Source: CAYJLF01 sp964371055
Lineage (GTDB): Bacteria; Eisenbacteria; RBG-16-71-46; CAIMUX01
Length of the DNA: 64,000 nt
Direction of reading: 5' to 3'
Assembly: GCA_964371055.1 (NCBI GenBank)
Contig: CAYJLF010000003.1
Coordinates: forward strand, 186,001 to 250,000
Both the position numbers and the translations under genes were made by a program. Positions 16,954 through 25,302 of this stretch are shown piece after piece. Below the pieces are notes generated by a model that did not search any database, was not told the DNA's origin, and was given only the letters and a program-made list of their open reading frames with translations. How positions within the stretch are numbered: the first letter of the stretch is position 1; the number at the start of each line of letters is the position of its first letter.

Positions 16954-17562
16954 GTGCGCCGGAAGAGAAAGCCGATCCGCCTGGATCAACTCATGCTTTG
17001 GAGTCCCGCGGAGTCGGCGGTCCCGGCTCCTTTGGTGCCAACCACGGCTCTGGTGCGCAACCCCTCCTGTCCGCGTGTCTTGAACCTCGTTCGGCAGGTG
17101 CGCGGATTCTTTCCGGAGCTGGATGGCTGCAGCATCCGGGTCGGCCTGACCCGGAGCGCGGCGGGATTCGCGGCCAAGGAGGAATTGTGCATCTGGATCA
17201 ATCCGTATCGTCTCTCGCGACACACCATCGCCCATGAGCTGGTCCACCTGCTGCAGTTCCGGGGATTGCTGCCCCAGGGCGAGCGGAGCGCCGATCTCTT
17301 CGCGCTGGCGCGCCATCCGGTGCTGGCCGACGACGTCCCCTGCTACCTGAAGGTGCCGCGCTCGCTGGCGTCATCCACGGGGCCGGCTCGCGGCCGCGCG
17401 CTCGGGCTGCTGTACGGTGTGGCCGCGGAGGCTGTGCGCCGCCGCGAGGAGGGGCACCGCACCTACCTGCAGTGGTTCGAGGATGAGTTGAAGCGGCGAT
17501 GGGCCCTGGTGCGGGTGGAGGTCGCCCGGAAGGAGCTTCCGGTGCAGGTGGGGCTGTTCTGA
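16954..17562 (+). CDS. Small HExxH zinc-metalloprotease-like protein
   Basis: 202 residues from a GTG at 16954 (ATG at 16993 is an alternative; neither has a good ribosome-binding site). The motif HTIAHELVHLLQ gives HExxH at residues 94-98, and Glu110 in GERSADLFALARHP is a plausible third zinc ligand. The short spacing and small size recall SprT-like or gluzincin minimal domains, but no named family fits. The C-terminal third is basic and helical (RREEGHRTYLQWFEDELKRRW). No signal peptide, so it is probably cytoplasmic. It is divergent from the MoeZ-like gene and upstream of the selenoprotein gene. Confidence 0.7.
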   Translation: MRRKRKPIRLDQLMLWSPAESAVPAPLVPTTALVRNPSCPRVLNLVRQVRGFFPELDGCSIRVGLTRSAAGFAAKEELCIWINPYRLSRHTIAHELVHLLQFRGLLPQGERSADLFALARHPVLADDVPCYLKVPRSLASSTGPARGRALGLLYGVAAEAVRRREEGHRTYLQWFEDELKRRWALVRVEVARKELPVQVGLF

Positions 17563-17617
17563 ACGGATCCGGCGGAGTGCCTCAGCACCCGGCCAGGTCA
17601 TGGGAAGGAGGGACCCG

Positions 17618-17968
17618 ATGAAGAAACAGGTCGATTGGGGATATCTGCGGAAGGGGTGAACGAGCTCAGCGCGCTCGCAGGGGTTCCTTGCGACACGGGG
17701 CATCGACTTCAAGGAAGAAGTCTCCGCCAACCGGAGCAAGCTGGGGGCCGAGGACGCGCTGCGTCTGGCCCGAAGCGCATCCCGGGTGATCGTGGCGAGG
17801 GGAAACAAAGTGATCACCTTCGACCTCAGAAAATCGCCTCCGGATGATGCCGCGCTCCTGGCCGCGATGCTGGGCCCGACCGGGAACCTGCGCGCGCCGA
17901 CCGTACGCAAGGGATCGACGCTCCTCGTCGGTTTCCACGAGGGGGTCTACTCCGAGATGTTCGACTGA
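17618..17968 (+). CDS. ArsC-family selenoprotein (in-frame TGA = Sec14)
   Basis: One continuous frame from an ATG with AAGGAGG seven bases upstream to a TGA at 17966, interrupted only by TGA at 17657-17659. Reading that codon as selenocysteine gives 116 residues. The N-terminus MKKQVDWGYLRKG-U-TSSARSQGFL places U at the nucleophile position of the ArsC/Spx thioredoxin-like fold. The C-terminal part has LGPTGNLRAPTVRKGSTLLVGF, the highly conserved cis-Pro loop region of this family, in which selenocysteine and cysteine versions are both known. The second cysteine of a CxxC is replaced by Ser17. Likely role: a selenol redox enzyme. A SECIS-like hairpin follows the TGA. The selenocysteine machinery (selA, selB, selC) must be elsewhere. 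An ordinary gene caller would miss it or start at 17786. Confidence 0.88.
17657..17693 (+). promoter_or_regulatory. Sec codon and bacterial SECIS-like hairpin
   Basis: TGA at 17657-17659. Downstream, TCGCA (17675-17679) pairs with TGCGA (17689-17693) and GG (17680-17681) with CC (17686-17687). The GGTT apical loop is at 17682-17685, and there is one bulged T at 17688. The loop opens with G and lies 22 nt after the TGA, within the usual bacterial SECIS window. The bulged T below a G-rich loop resembles the E. coli fdhF element. Confidence 0.75.
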
Positions 17969-18075
17969 TCGAGCGTGAAAGGGTGCAGGCGACCCCCGCG
18001 CTGCGAGCACGGGGGAGCCCTGGTCGAGGCGGTGCGGCGATGGAAGAGCGCGCTGGGACGCCGCCCTGATGAGCG

Positions 18076-18148
18076 ACTCCCCGGACCGCGGAGGGCGATC
18101 CGGGGAGTTCGCCGATCGGCGGGTTCTCCTCGTGCCCAGGAGCCCGCC
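18076..18148. terminator. Two hairpins after the selenoprotein and Spy-like genes
   Basis: A perfect 10-bp inverted repeat ACTCCCCGGA (18076-18085) / TCCGGGGAGT (18099-18108), and GGCGGGttcTCCT...AGGAGCCCGCC (about 18117-18148). They sit between convergent genes; 17969-18192 holds no other feature. Confidence 0.5.
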
Positions 18149-18192
18149 GCCGCCCATCCCCGGCGGAGGTCGAAACGGGGACGATCGGCTCG

Positions 18193-19224
18193 TCAGCGAC
18201 GGAATCCGCGCCGGCCGGACCGCCACTGCGGTCGATCCGCGTCGCCGGGACCGGCCCCCGGCCGACCGGGACGCAGGCCCGGAGCCCCCGCGCCCCTCCA
18301 TCCCGGCCCGTCCGGACGGAGTTCCCTGATCGCGTCGAAGCGGATCCGCTGGTCCTCGGTGAGGGAGCCGCGAATCTGCTCGGCATCCGCGGCGTCGATC
18401 TCGCGGATCGAGGAGAGAGCCGCTTCGTGCGGCAGGCTGCCGGCCGCGACCTGATCCCAGACCGCCTGGCGCTTCGCCACCGAGGCTTCGTAGACCTTGC
18501 GAACGGCGTCAGCCTGTTGGTCGTCGAGGTTCAGGATCCGGATGATCGTTCCGGTCTGTCGATCGAGCCGGTGACCGACTTCGGCCCGACGAGCCTGCCG
18601 CAGGTCACGCCGCCCGTCGCGTTGTTCGTCGCGCCGGGCATCCAGATGGCGCGCCAGCGCGGCGAACTGGTTCGCATCGAGGATCTCCGAGGCGGAGTCG
18701 AGGAACCGGCTCATCGGCGGGACGAAGTCGTCCGGTCGTCCGCTCCCGCGGCCCGGAGCGGCTGTCCCGCGGGGGCCCATGCGATCCGGACGGCCACGGC
18801 GACACTCAGAGCCTTGAGATCCCGGAGACGGGTGGCGCCAGAATCCGCGGCGGCCGTCCCGATCTCCGATCCGGCACTCCCGCCTGCCGGCCCATCCGTC
18901 CGGCCCGCTGCGCCGCTTCTCGAGGCGATCGCGGTGAGGACGTGCGAACGCACGACGATCCTTCCGCAGGTCGTCGAGTACGTTCTCCATCTGCTCACGC
19001 TGGGCGGCGCTGAGGTTGAGGTCCGCCGGCAGGTCGTCCATCGTCAGGCCCCGGATCATGGGTCTGTCCGGAGGTCCCGGCTGATCTGGTTCCCCAGCGG
19101 CCAGGCTGGAATCGAAACCGCTTCCGCTGAAGATCAGTACGCCCAGGATGAGCGCGAGGACCGCCGGCAGCGTGGACCGGCGGCCTCCATGGCCGGACCT
19201 GGCGAGTCGCATCTGTTCTTTCAT
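18193..19224 (-). CDS. Periplasmic Spy/CpxP-like LTXXQ-family protein
   Basis: 343 residues from an ATG eight bases after GGAGG; the frame extends upstream but without a start signal. Signal peptide about residues 1-43 (TLPAVLALILGVLIFSGSGF...SSLAAG). Two LTXXQ-like helical units are visible: LNLSAAQREQMENVLDDLRKDRR (about 72-95) and LNLDDQQADAVRKVYEASVAKR (about 235-258), with LTEDQRIRFDAIREL nearer the end. The stretch between is Arg/Asp/Gly-rich (RDGRRDLRQARRAE) and the tail is Gly/Pro/Arg-rich. Spy and CpxP are ATP-independent envelope chaperones or metal/stress sensors; this protein is about twice their size. It is divergently transcribed from the ferritin-like gene, consistent with a metal or envelope stress link (inference). 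Confidence 0.72.
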   Translation of the reverse strand: MKEQMRLARSGHGGRRSTLPAVLALILGVLIFSGSGFDSSLAAGEPDQPGPPDRPMIRGLTMDDLPADLNLSAAQREQMENVLDDLRKDRRAFARPHRDRLEKRRSGPDGWAGRRECRIGDRDGRRGFWRHPSPGSQGSECRRGRPDRMGPRGTAAPGRGSGRPDDFVPPMSRFLDSASEILDANQFAALARHLDARRDEQRDGRRDLRQARRAEVGHRLDRQTGTIIRILNLDDQQADAVRKVYEASVAKRQAVWDQVAAGSLPHEAALSSIREIDAADAEQIRGSLTEDQRIRFDAIRELRPDGPGWRGAGAPGLRPGRPGAGPGDADRPQWRSGRRGFRR

Positions 19225-19502
19225 GTCTATGCCTCCATCCTTGTGCCCCCGGAACAGGTTCGCGGCTCCGGGCGGCGGTAGGTTGCCCCTCGAGACAGCC
19301 CTTGTCTTGACGCAAGTGCAAGGTACGTCCTGGTTGTGGCAGAGATGTGGCGGCCGATTGGCATTCTCGGGCAGGAGGCTGTTCAGGCGGCGCCGGCGGT
19401 CGTACACTCTCCCGGGCGGCGGGGGAAGCCGCCGGAGGCGAACGGCGCCGTCCGGGTGACGCGATCGCCTCCGCACGCGCTTCGGGCGGGAAAGGAGATG
19501 TC

Positions 19503-20006
19503 ATGGGCACCAAGGGTCGCGAAATCGTCGGAATGGACGTCGACGAACTGCTCGACATCCTCAATCGGGCTTACGCGGACGAGTGGCTCGCGTACTACGC
19601 CTACTGGCTTGGCGCCAAGCTGGTGAAGGGGCCGATGAAAGATGCGGTCATGGCCGAACTGGTCCAGCACGCCGCGGACGAGTTGCGGCACGCGGAGATG
19701 GTGAGCATGAGGATCATCCAGCTCGGAGGCACTCCCGTCCCGGAGCCGAGGGACTGGTACAAGTTCACCAACTGCCCGTACGACGCGCCGACCGATCCCC
19801 ACGTCCGCGTTCTGCTCGATCAGAACATCCTGGGAGAGCAGTGTGCGATCGGCGTCTACAAGAAGATGCTCGAGATCACCCGGGACAAGGATCCGGTGAC
19901 CTACAACATGGCGCTGCAGATCCTCTCCGACGAGGTAGAGCACGAGGAAGACCTGCAATCGCTGCTTGAGGACTATCAGATTCTGGTGAACGCGAGCGGC
20001 CGGTAA
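19503..20006 (+). CDS. Ferritin-like (Dps-like/bacterioferritin-type) di-iron protein
   Basis: 167 residues, ATG after AAAGGAG. Four-helix ferritin-like bundle with di-iron ligands in order: AYADEWLAYYAYW (Glu in helix A), AADELRHAEM (ExxH, helix B), ILGEQCAIGVYKKM (Glu, helix C) and SDEVEHEEDL (ExxH, helix D). Cysteines in TNCPYDAP and GEQCAI recall the Dps-like (DPSL) proteins of archaea and some bacteria, which oxidise iron with peroxide and protect DNA. It lacks the heme-ligating methionine pattern of classical bacterioferritin as far as can be judged. The 278-bp divergent intergenic region to the Spy-like gene likely carries promoters for both genes. Confidence 0.88.
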   Translation: MGTKGREIVGMDVDELLDILNRAYADEWLAYYAYWLGAKLVKGPMKDAVMAELVQHAADELRHAEMVSMRIIQLGGTPVPEPRDWYKFTNCPYDAPTDPHVRVLLDQNILGEQCAIGVYKKMLEITRDKDPVTYNMALQILSDEVEHEEDLQSLLEDYQILVNASGR

Positions 20007-20093
20007 GGGCTGGGCGATGGAGAGAGGCGAGGCGGTCCCTTCAGGCCGGGCGCCCGCGCGTGCCGGGTCGGATCCGGCGGGCGGAACCGCGCC

Positions 20094-21098
20094 ATGAAGC
20101 TCCTCATCCTCTTCTGCGGCGGCACGCTGGCGATGGAGGAGAATCGCGAGGGGGCGCTGGCCGCTCCCCCGCGCGAGCGTGCGCTGGCCACTCTGCGCGA
20201 GATGGAGCCGCGACTGCAGGACGTGGCCGACCTCTGGTTCTCCTGGATCGACAACATCGACAGCACCAACACCAATCCCGAGCACTGGGATCGGATGGCA
20301 CGAGTGATCGCGGAGAACTACGGTGCCTATGACGGCTTCATCCTGACCCACGGGACCGACACCATGGCCTACACGGCGGGGGCGCTGACCTGGGCCCTCG
20401 GCCGGCTCGGCAAGCCGGTGATCCTGACCGGAGCGCAGATCCCCGGGAACCGCCTGGAGAGCGACGCGCATCGCAACTTCGTCAACGCGGTGCGGGTGGC
20501 GGCGCTGGATCTCGCGGGGGTCTATGTCGTCTTCGGCGAGGAGATCATCCTGGGCTGCCGGGCGACCAAGACGTCCGAATCGAAGCTGGATGCGTTCACC
20601 AGCGTCAATCGACGTCCGGCCGGGGAGATCCGGATCGACATTCGCCTGCGCGGCGATCATCGGTGTCGTCACGATGACCCCCTGGAGCTGCGAACCGGGT
20701 TCGAACCGGGGATCGCCGTGATCTCCATCGTCCCGGGAGGTCCGGGTCCGGTCTCCCGCTGCCTGCTGGGCGCCGGCGTCCGAGGAGTCGTGCTGCGCGG
20801 ATATGGCCCAGGCAACATCCCGCACGAGTATCTCGACGTGCTGGACGAGGCGCGACGCCTGGGCATCCCCGTGGTGGTGACTTCGCAGTGCATCGAGGGG
20901 ATGACCGCGATGCACCTCTACGAGGTAGGGCGCCGCGCGCTGGAGATGGGTGCGATCGAGGCGTACGACATGAGCCTCGAGAGCGTCACGACCAAGCTGA
21001 TGTGGGTACTGGCGCGGGCGGGCGGGCTCGAGGAGATTCGCTCGCTCATGCACACCGACCTGGCGGGCGAACTGAGCCGGTCGGGGCTGCCGTTCTGA
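20094..21098 (+). CDS. Type I L-asparaginase family protein
   Basis: 334 residues. Hydrolyses L-asparagine to aspartate and ammonia, by family. The first catalytic motif is FCGGTLAM with nucleophile Thr11 (usual GGTI/GGTL). The second triad motif is THGTDTMAYTA with Thr88 and Asp89. VILTGAQIP, NFVNAVRVAA and the K/E-containing CRATKTSESKLDAFTS follow in the expected order. The C-terminal domain has VVLRGYGPGNIP, VVTSQCIEG and GAIEAYDMSLESVTTKLMW, all typical of AnsA-type cytosolic enzymes. There is no signal peptide, consistent with the cytoplasmic type. The start has a poor ribosome-binding site and lies 87 bp after the ferritin-like gene. Confidence 0.92.
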   Translation: MKLLILFCGGTLAMEENREGALAAPPRERALATLREMEPRLQDVADLWFSWIDNIDSTNTNPEHWDRMARVIAENYGAYDGFILTHGTDTMAYTAGALTWALGRLGKPVILTGAQIPGNRLESDAHRNFVNAVRVAALDLAGVYVVFGEEIILGCRATKTSESKLDAFTSVNRRPAGEIRIDIRLRGDHRCRHDDPLELRTGFEPGIAVISIVPGGPGPVSRCLLGAGVRGVVLRGYGPGNIPHEYLDVLDEARRLGIPVVVTSQCIEGMTAMHLYEVGRRALEMGAIEAYDMSLESVTTKLMWVLARAGGLEEIRSLMHTDLAGELSRSGLPF

Positions 21099-21177
21099 CC
21101 GGGGCGGGCCAGGCCCGGCCTGACGCACCGTTCCTCTCGGGGGGCATTTTTCGGGGGTCGCACCCGCAAAAAAGTGG

Positions 21178-21207
21178 TTGGCGACCGGGTCGCGACTCGC
21201 CTATCCT
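21178..21207 (+). promoter_or_regulatory. Promoter-like sequence before the 25-codon leader ORF
   Basis: TTGGCG (21178-21183), 18-bp spacer, TATCCT (21202-21207), giving a start near 21214. It is the only promoter-like match seen ahead of the leader ORF and ABC genes in 21099-21489. Confidence 0.4.
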
Positions 21208-21255
21208 TACGGCACGTGGGACACAGAACACGAGGATGGAACAGGAAGACGGACC

Positions 21256-21333
21256 ATGAGGCAGATGACTCGCTATCTCGTCGATGCGATTCCGTCCACT
21301 CGCAAGGAGTGGGCGGGACGAGCGGGCATCTAG
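21256..21333 (+). CDS. 25-residue peptide ORF upstream of the ABC exporter
   Basis: ATG at 21256 to TAG at 21331, encoding 25 residues beginning MRQMTRYLVDAIPSTRKEW and ending AGRAGI. A weak AGGAAG lies upstream. It sits between a promoter-like sequence and a 12-bp perfect terminator hairpin (21356-21388), 150 bp before two ABC exporter genes. It could be a leader peptide controlling read-through, a short exported or modified peptide, or chance. It resembles no named leader; the Arg-rich content (4 of 25) is modest. Confidence 0.4.
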   Translation: MRQMTRYLVDAIPSTRKEWAGRAGI

Positions 21334-21355
21334 AGTCTCACCTGGTCTGACCGAC

Positions 21356-21394
21356 GAGGGCCCGCTCACCGGCTTCGAGCGGGCCCTCTGCTTT
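21356..21394 (+). terminator. Strong terminator/possible attenuator before the ABC exporter operon
   Basis: GAGGGCCCGCTC (21356-21367) pairs perfectly with GAGCGGGCCCTC (21377-21388) across a 9-base loop, then TGCTTTCC. It lies after the 25-codon ORF and about 100 bp before the first ABC gene, so that gene needs either read-through or its own promoter. Confidence 0.8.
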
Positions 21395-21489
21395 CCCCCC
21401 GGATACTTCCCCGGGTCCCGGCACCGGCCCTCTCGACTCCGGTTCAAACCCAGAAGGCGGCCGCACGCGGCCACGAACCTGGAGTCTCT

Positions 21490-23373
21490 ATGTCCAACGA
21501 GATCTCTCCCTCCCGCGGGCCCTCGCGGGGCGCAACCTACACCATGATCTGGCGTCTCATGGAAGGGGAGCGGCTGCGCTACGGCATGGCCATCGCCGCC
21601 CTCGTGCTCGCCTCCTGTTTCCTCTACCTGGTCCCGCTGGTGCCGCAGGTCGTGCTCGACGGCGTGCTCGCATCCGATCCGGGAAAGGCGGCTCCCCTGG
21701 TCCACCGGGTGACGGAGTCGGCGGGCGGGCCGGAGTTCCTTCGCGGCCACCTCTGGCTGGCGGCCGCCGCGATGGTGGTCCTGACCGCCGTGTCGGGAGT
21801 GCTCACCTACCTGCGAGGACGCTGGTCGGCGCGCGCCAGCGAGGAGATCGCGCGGAGCCTGCGGGAACGGCTCTATGGCCATCTCCAGCGACTGCCCTGT
21901 GCGTGGCACGATACCGCCGCCACCGGTGACATCGTCCAGCGCTGCACGTCGGACGTCGAGACCTTCCGCCAGTTTCTCAGCGGTCAGGTCGTGGAGATCG
22001 GGCGGGCCGTCGTGATGATGCTGGTGCCGATCCCGTTGATGCTGGCGGTCGATCCCGGGATGACGCTGGTCTCGATGCTGGTCGTGCCCCCGGTCGTGGT
22101 CTTCGCCTTCTTCTTCATGCGACGGGTCCGTTCGAGCTTCCAGCGGGTGGACGAGGCGGAAGGGAGGATGACGAGCACCCTGCAGGAGAACCTGACCGGG
22201 ATCCGTGTGGTGCGGGCCTTTGCCCGCCGGGAGTTCGAGGAGGGGCGGTTCGACGCGCGGAATGCCGGCCACCGCGACCTCGATCAAAGGCTCTACCGCG
22301 TCATGGCCTGGTTCTGGGCGACATCGGATCAGCTCTGCCTGATGCAATTGACCCTCGTGCTGGGGGTCGGCGGACTCCGGCTGGCGAGCGGCGATCTGCA
22401 GGTCGGCGCCTTCTACTTCTTTCTGACGGCGGTCAACCTGTTCATCTGGCCGGTGCGGATGATGGGGCGGATCCTCACGGAACTGGGAAAGGCGCTGGTC
22501 GCGATCGGGCGGATCGGAGAGATCCTCGCGGCGCCGGAAGAGACGAGGCCTGAGCGGTCCCTCTCTCTGCCGGACCAGATCGCGCAGCCCTCCGGCAGCG
22601 AGATCGTCTTCGAGCAGGTTCGCTTCGCCCATCGCGGGGGCGATCCGGCCGTGGCCGACGTGTCGTTCCGCATCGCACCCGGCGAAACGGTCGCCCTGCT
22701 GGGTCCCTCCGGCTCGGGCAAGTCGACCCTGGTGCACCTGCTGCTGCGCTTCTACGACCCGGACGCGGGCCGGATCCTGGTGGACGGGCTCGACCTCGCG
22801 CAGGTGGATCGATCCGAGATCCGCTCGCGTGTGAGCGTGGTGATGCAGGAGCCGTTCCTCTACTCCAAGTCGGTCGGGGAGAACATCCGGTTGGGACGCG
22901 CCGGAGCTTCCGAAGCGGAGATCATCGCCGCGGCCTCCACCGCGAGGGTGCACGAGTCGATCCTCGGGTTCAATCAGGGCTATGCCACCGTGGTCGGCGA
23001 ACGGGGGGTGACCCTCTCGGGGGGGCAGCGACAGAGGGTGGCGCTGGCTCGCGCGCTTCTGAGGCAGACGCCGATTCTCGTGCTCGATGACGCGTTGAGC
23101 GCGGTGGACACCGATACCGAGTCGGAGATCCTGGACGCCCTGCGTCGCATCCGGGGGAGCCGGACGACGATCGTGATCGCGCACCGGCTGTCGACCCTGA
23201 TGCACAGCGACCGGATCGTGGTGCTGGAGCGCGGCCGGATCCTGCAGACCGGCACGCACGACGAACTGCGCCGGCAGGAAGGCCTGTACCGCCGCCTCTG
23301 GGAGCACCAGAGCGCGCTGGAGGGGGACTTCGACCAGGATCTGAGCGCGGAGCCGGTTCCGGCCGGGCAGTGA
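21490..23373 (+). CDS. ABC exporter half-transporter, degenerate-site partner
   Basis: 627 residues: an ABC type-1 (six TM) domain, about 20-320, then an ATPase domain, about 355-590. Walker A is GPSGSGKST (405-413), signature LSGGQ (509-513), and Walker B ILVLDDALSAVD with Asp534 where the catalytic Glu normally is. A canonical signature with Asp in place of the catalytic Glu is the pattern of the non-catalytic subunit in heterodimeric exporters such as TM287/288 and BmrCD. Such exporters move drugs, lipids or peptides outward across the inner membrane. The start follows GGAG by six bases. The next gene is the catalytic partner, 49 bp downstream. Confidence 0.93.
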   Translation: MSNEISPSRGPSRGATYTMIWRLMEGERLRYGMAIAALVLASCFLYLVPLVPQVVLDGVLASDPGKAAPLVHRVTESAGGPEFLRGHLWLAAAAMVVLTAVSGVLTYLRGRWSARASEEIARSLRERLYGHLQRLPCAWHDTAATGDIVQRCTSDVETFRQFLSGQVVEIGRAVVMMLVPIPLMLAVDPGMTLVSMLVVPPVVVFAFFFMRRVRSSFQRVDEAEGRMTSTLQENLTGIRVVRAFARREFEEGRFDARNAGHRDLDQRLYRVMAWFWATSDQLCLMQLTLVLGVGGLRLASGDLQVGAFYFFLTAVNLFIWPVRMMGRILTELGKALVAIGRIGEILAAPEETRPERSLSLPDQIAQPSGSEIVFEQVRFAHRGGDPAVADVSFRIAPGETVALLGPSGSGKSTLVHLLLRFYDPDAGRILVDGLDLAQVDRSEIRSRVSVVMQEPFLYSKSVGENIRLGRAGASEAEIIAAASTARVHESILGFNQGYATVVGERGVTLSGGQRQRVALARALLRQTPILVLDDALSAVDTDTESEILDALRRIRGSRTTIVIAHRLSTLMHSDRIVVLERGRILQTGTHDELRRQEGLYRRLWEHQSALEGDFDQDLSAEPVPAGQ

Positions 23374-23422
23374 GGTTCGACCGGCCGGGCCGCGGCCGGC
23401 ACGCCGAGAAAGCGAGGAGTTG

Positions 23423-25246
23423 ATGTCGAGCGAAGTTCTGCACGAAGAGGAGTACCAGAGCCGGTTCGATGCGGGGCTCTGGCGGCGGATCCTGCAGCAT
23501 GCGCGTCCCTATCGCCGGCCTCTGGCCGGGCTGGCGATCAGTGGCGTCCTGATGGCGGTGGGGGACGCCTGGTTGCCCCGGGTGACCGCCGGGATCATCG
23601 ATCAGGCGATCGCGGGGGGCGGCGGCGGTACGTTGCGCCGTCACATCGGGCAGTACCTGGCGATCGTGACGGGCATGTCGATCCTGGTCTGGATCTTCAT
23701 CGTCCTGGCCGGCAGGATCGCCACGGGCGTTGCGTACGACCTGCGCCGGAAGGGGTTCGCGCACCTGCAGAGCCTCCCCTTCGCCTTCTACGACCGGCGC
23801 CCCGTCGGCTGGCTGATGGCTCGTCTGACCTCCGACTGCGCGCGGCTGGCCGGGCTGGTGCCGTGGTTCTGCCTCGACCTCTTCTGGGGGACCGCGCTCA
23901 TCGTCGGGATCACGATCTCGATGATCCTCCTGGACGGACGCCTCGCTCTGTGTGTGCTGTCCCTCATGCCCCTGCTCGCGGCCGTCAGCTGGGTCTTCCA
24001 GAAGCGGCTTCTGGGCACGCAGAGGGAAGTGCGGAAGGTCAATTCGCAGATCACAGCGTCGTTCAACGAGACGATCATGGGAGTGCGCACCACCAAGACG
24101 CTGGCCCGCGAGGAGGAGAATCTCGGTGAGTTCCGGGGATTGACCGGCTCGATGTACGCCTACTCGGTGCAGAACGCGCTCCTCTCGGCGGTCTACCTCC
24201 CCCTCGTCATCACCGTCGGAAGCGTCGGCACCGCGCTCGCGCTCTGGCAGGGGGGGATCCGTCCCGAGACCGTCAGCCTGGGGACCCTGGTTGCGTTCAT
24301 GCAGTACGCGGCCTTCTTCTACATCCCGATCCAGGAGCTGGCGGCGCGGTTCACCCAGCTGCAGGCCGCCCAGGCGTCGGCCGAGCGTTTTCAGGGTCTG
24401 CTGGACACGGAGCCGGAGATCCGGGATGCGCCCGGTGCGGCGGATCCTTCGCTCGACGAGGCGGTCTGGTCGGTGGAGTTCCGCGACGTGTCGTTCGCCT
24501 ACCAGGAGGGGAAAGAAGTGCTGCGGAACTTCGATCTCACGGTCGGGCGTGGCGAGACGATCGCCCTGGTGGGGCCGACCGGAGCGGGCAAGTCGACGAT
24601 CGCGAGTCTGCTCTGTCGCTTCTACGAGCCGACCGGAGGCGAGGTGCGGATCAACGATCGGGACTATCGTTCGATCCCGCTCGACTGGCTGCACCGCCGG
24701 ATCGGCGTGGTCCTGCAGCAACCGCACCTCTTCAGCGGGACGATCCGCGAGAACATTCGCTATGGAAGGCTGGAAGCGACCGATCTCGAAGTGGAGGACG
24801 CGGCCCGCCTCGCGGGTGCCGACCGGTTCATCGCTGGCCTGGAGAAGCGCTACGAGACAGAAGTCGGCGAGGGCGGAAACCAGCTCTCCACCGGGCAGAA
24901 GCAACTGATCGCGCTCGCCCGGGCGGTGCTGGCCGATCCGAAGATCCTGGTGCTGGACGAGGCGACCTCCTCGGTCGACACGGAGACCGAGCGGTTGATC
25001 CAATCGGCGATCGAGTCACTCCTGGGCGGCCGCATCAGCTTCGTCATCGCACATCGGCTCTCCACCATCCGCCATGCCACCCGGATTCTCGTGATCGAGG
25101 ACGGCCGGCTGGTGGAGGAGGGGTCGCACGAGGATCTCCTGCGGCTTCGTGGCAGGTACCACCAGCTCTACCGGAACCAGTTCGTGCGCGAGAGCGGCGA
25201 ACGGCTGCTGGAGGCGGCGATGGAGTCTGCCGCGGAGCGGGAGTGA
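23423..25246 (+). CDS. ABC exporter half-transporter, catalytic partner
   Basis: 607 residues with an N-terminal six-TM domain (about 25-320; WRRILQHARPYRRPLAGLAISG) and an ATPase domain. Walker A is GPTGAGKST (384-392) and Walker B ILVLDEATSSVD has the normal catalytic Glu513, but the signature is LSTGQ (488-492) instead of LSGGQ. Canonical Glu plus altered signature exactly complements the gene upstream. The two proteins therefore form one consensus and one degenerate ATP site, the hallmark of a heterodimeric exporter. ATG at 23423 is preferred over the TTG just before it. Substrate unknown; no modification enzymes are adjacent. Confidence 0.93.
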   Translation: MSSEVLHEEEYQSRFDAGLWRRILQHARPYRRPLAGLAISGVLMAVGDAWLPRVTAGIIDQAIAGGGGGTLRRHIGQYLAIVTGMSILVWIFIVLAGRIATGVAYDLRRKGFAHLQSLPFAFYDRRPVGWLMARLTSDCARLAGLVPWFCLDLFWGTALIVGITISMILLDGRLALCVLSLMPLLAAVSWVFQKRLLGTQREVRKVNSQITASFNETIMGVRTTKTLAREEENLGEFRGLTGSMYAYSVQNALLSAVYLPLVITVGSVGTALALWQGGIRPETVSLGTLVAFMQYAAFFYIPIQELAARFTQLQAAQASAERFQGLLDTEPEIRDAPGAADPSLDEAVWSVEFRDVSFAYQEGKEVLRNFDLTVGRGETIALVGPTGAGKSTIASLLCRFYEPTGGEVRINDRDYRSIPLDWLHRRIGVVLQQPHLFSGTIRENIRYGRLEATDLEVEDAARLAGADRFIAGLEKRYETEVGEGGNQLSTGQKQLIALARAVLADPKILVLDEATSSVDTETERLIQSAIESLLGGRISFVIAHRLSTIRHATRILVIEDGRLVEEGSHEDLLRLRGRYHQLYRNQFVRESGERLLEAAMESAAERE

Positions 25247-25302
25247 AACTGCAGGGCGCTGAAGAACTGAGGCAGCCGAGCCGCCGAGCACGCGCGAGCC
25301 GA

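Noticed and set aside
17657..17659. TGA read as a nonsense mutation making a pseudogene
   Set aside because: It sits exactly at the active-site position, the frame before and after matches the same family, and a SECIS-like hairpin follows.
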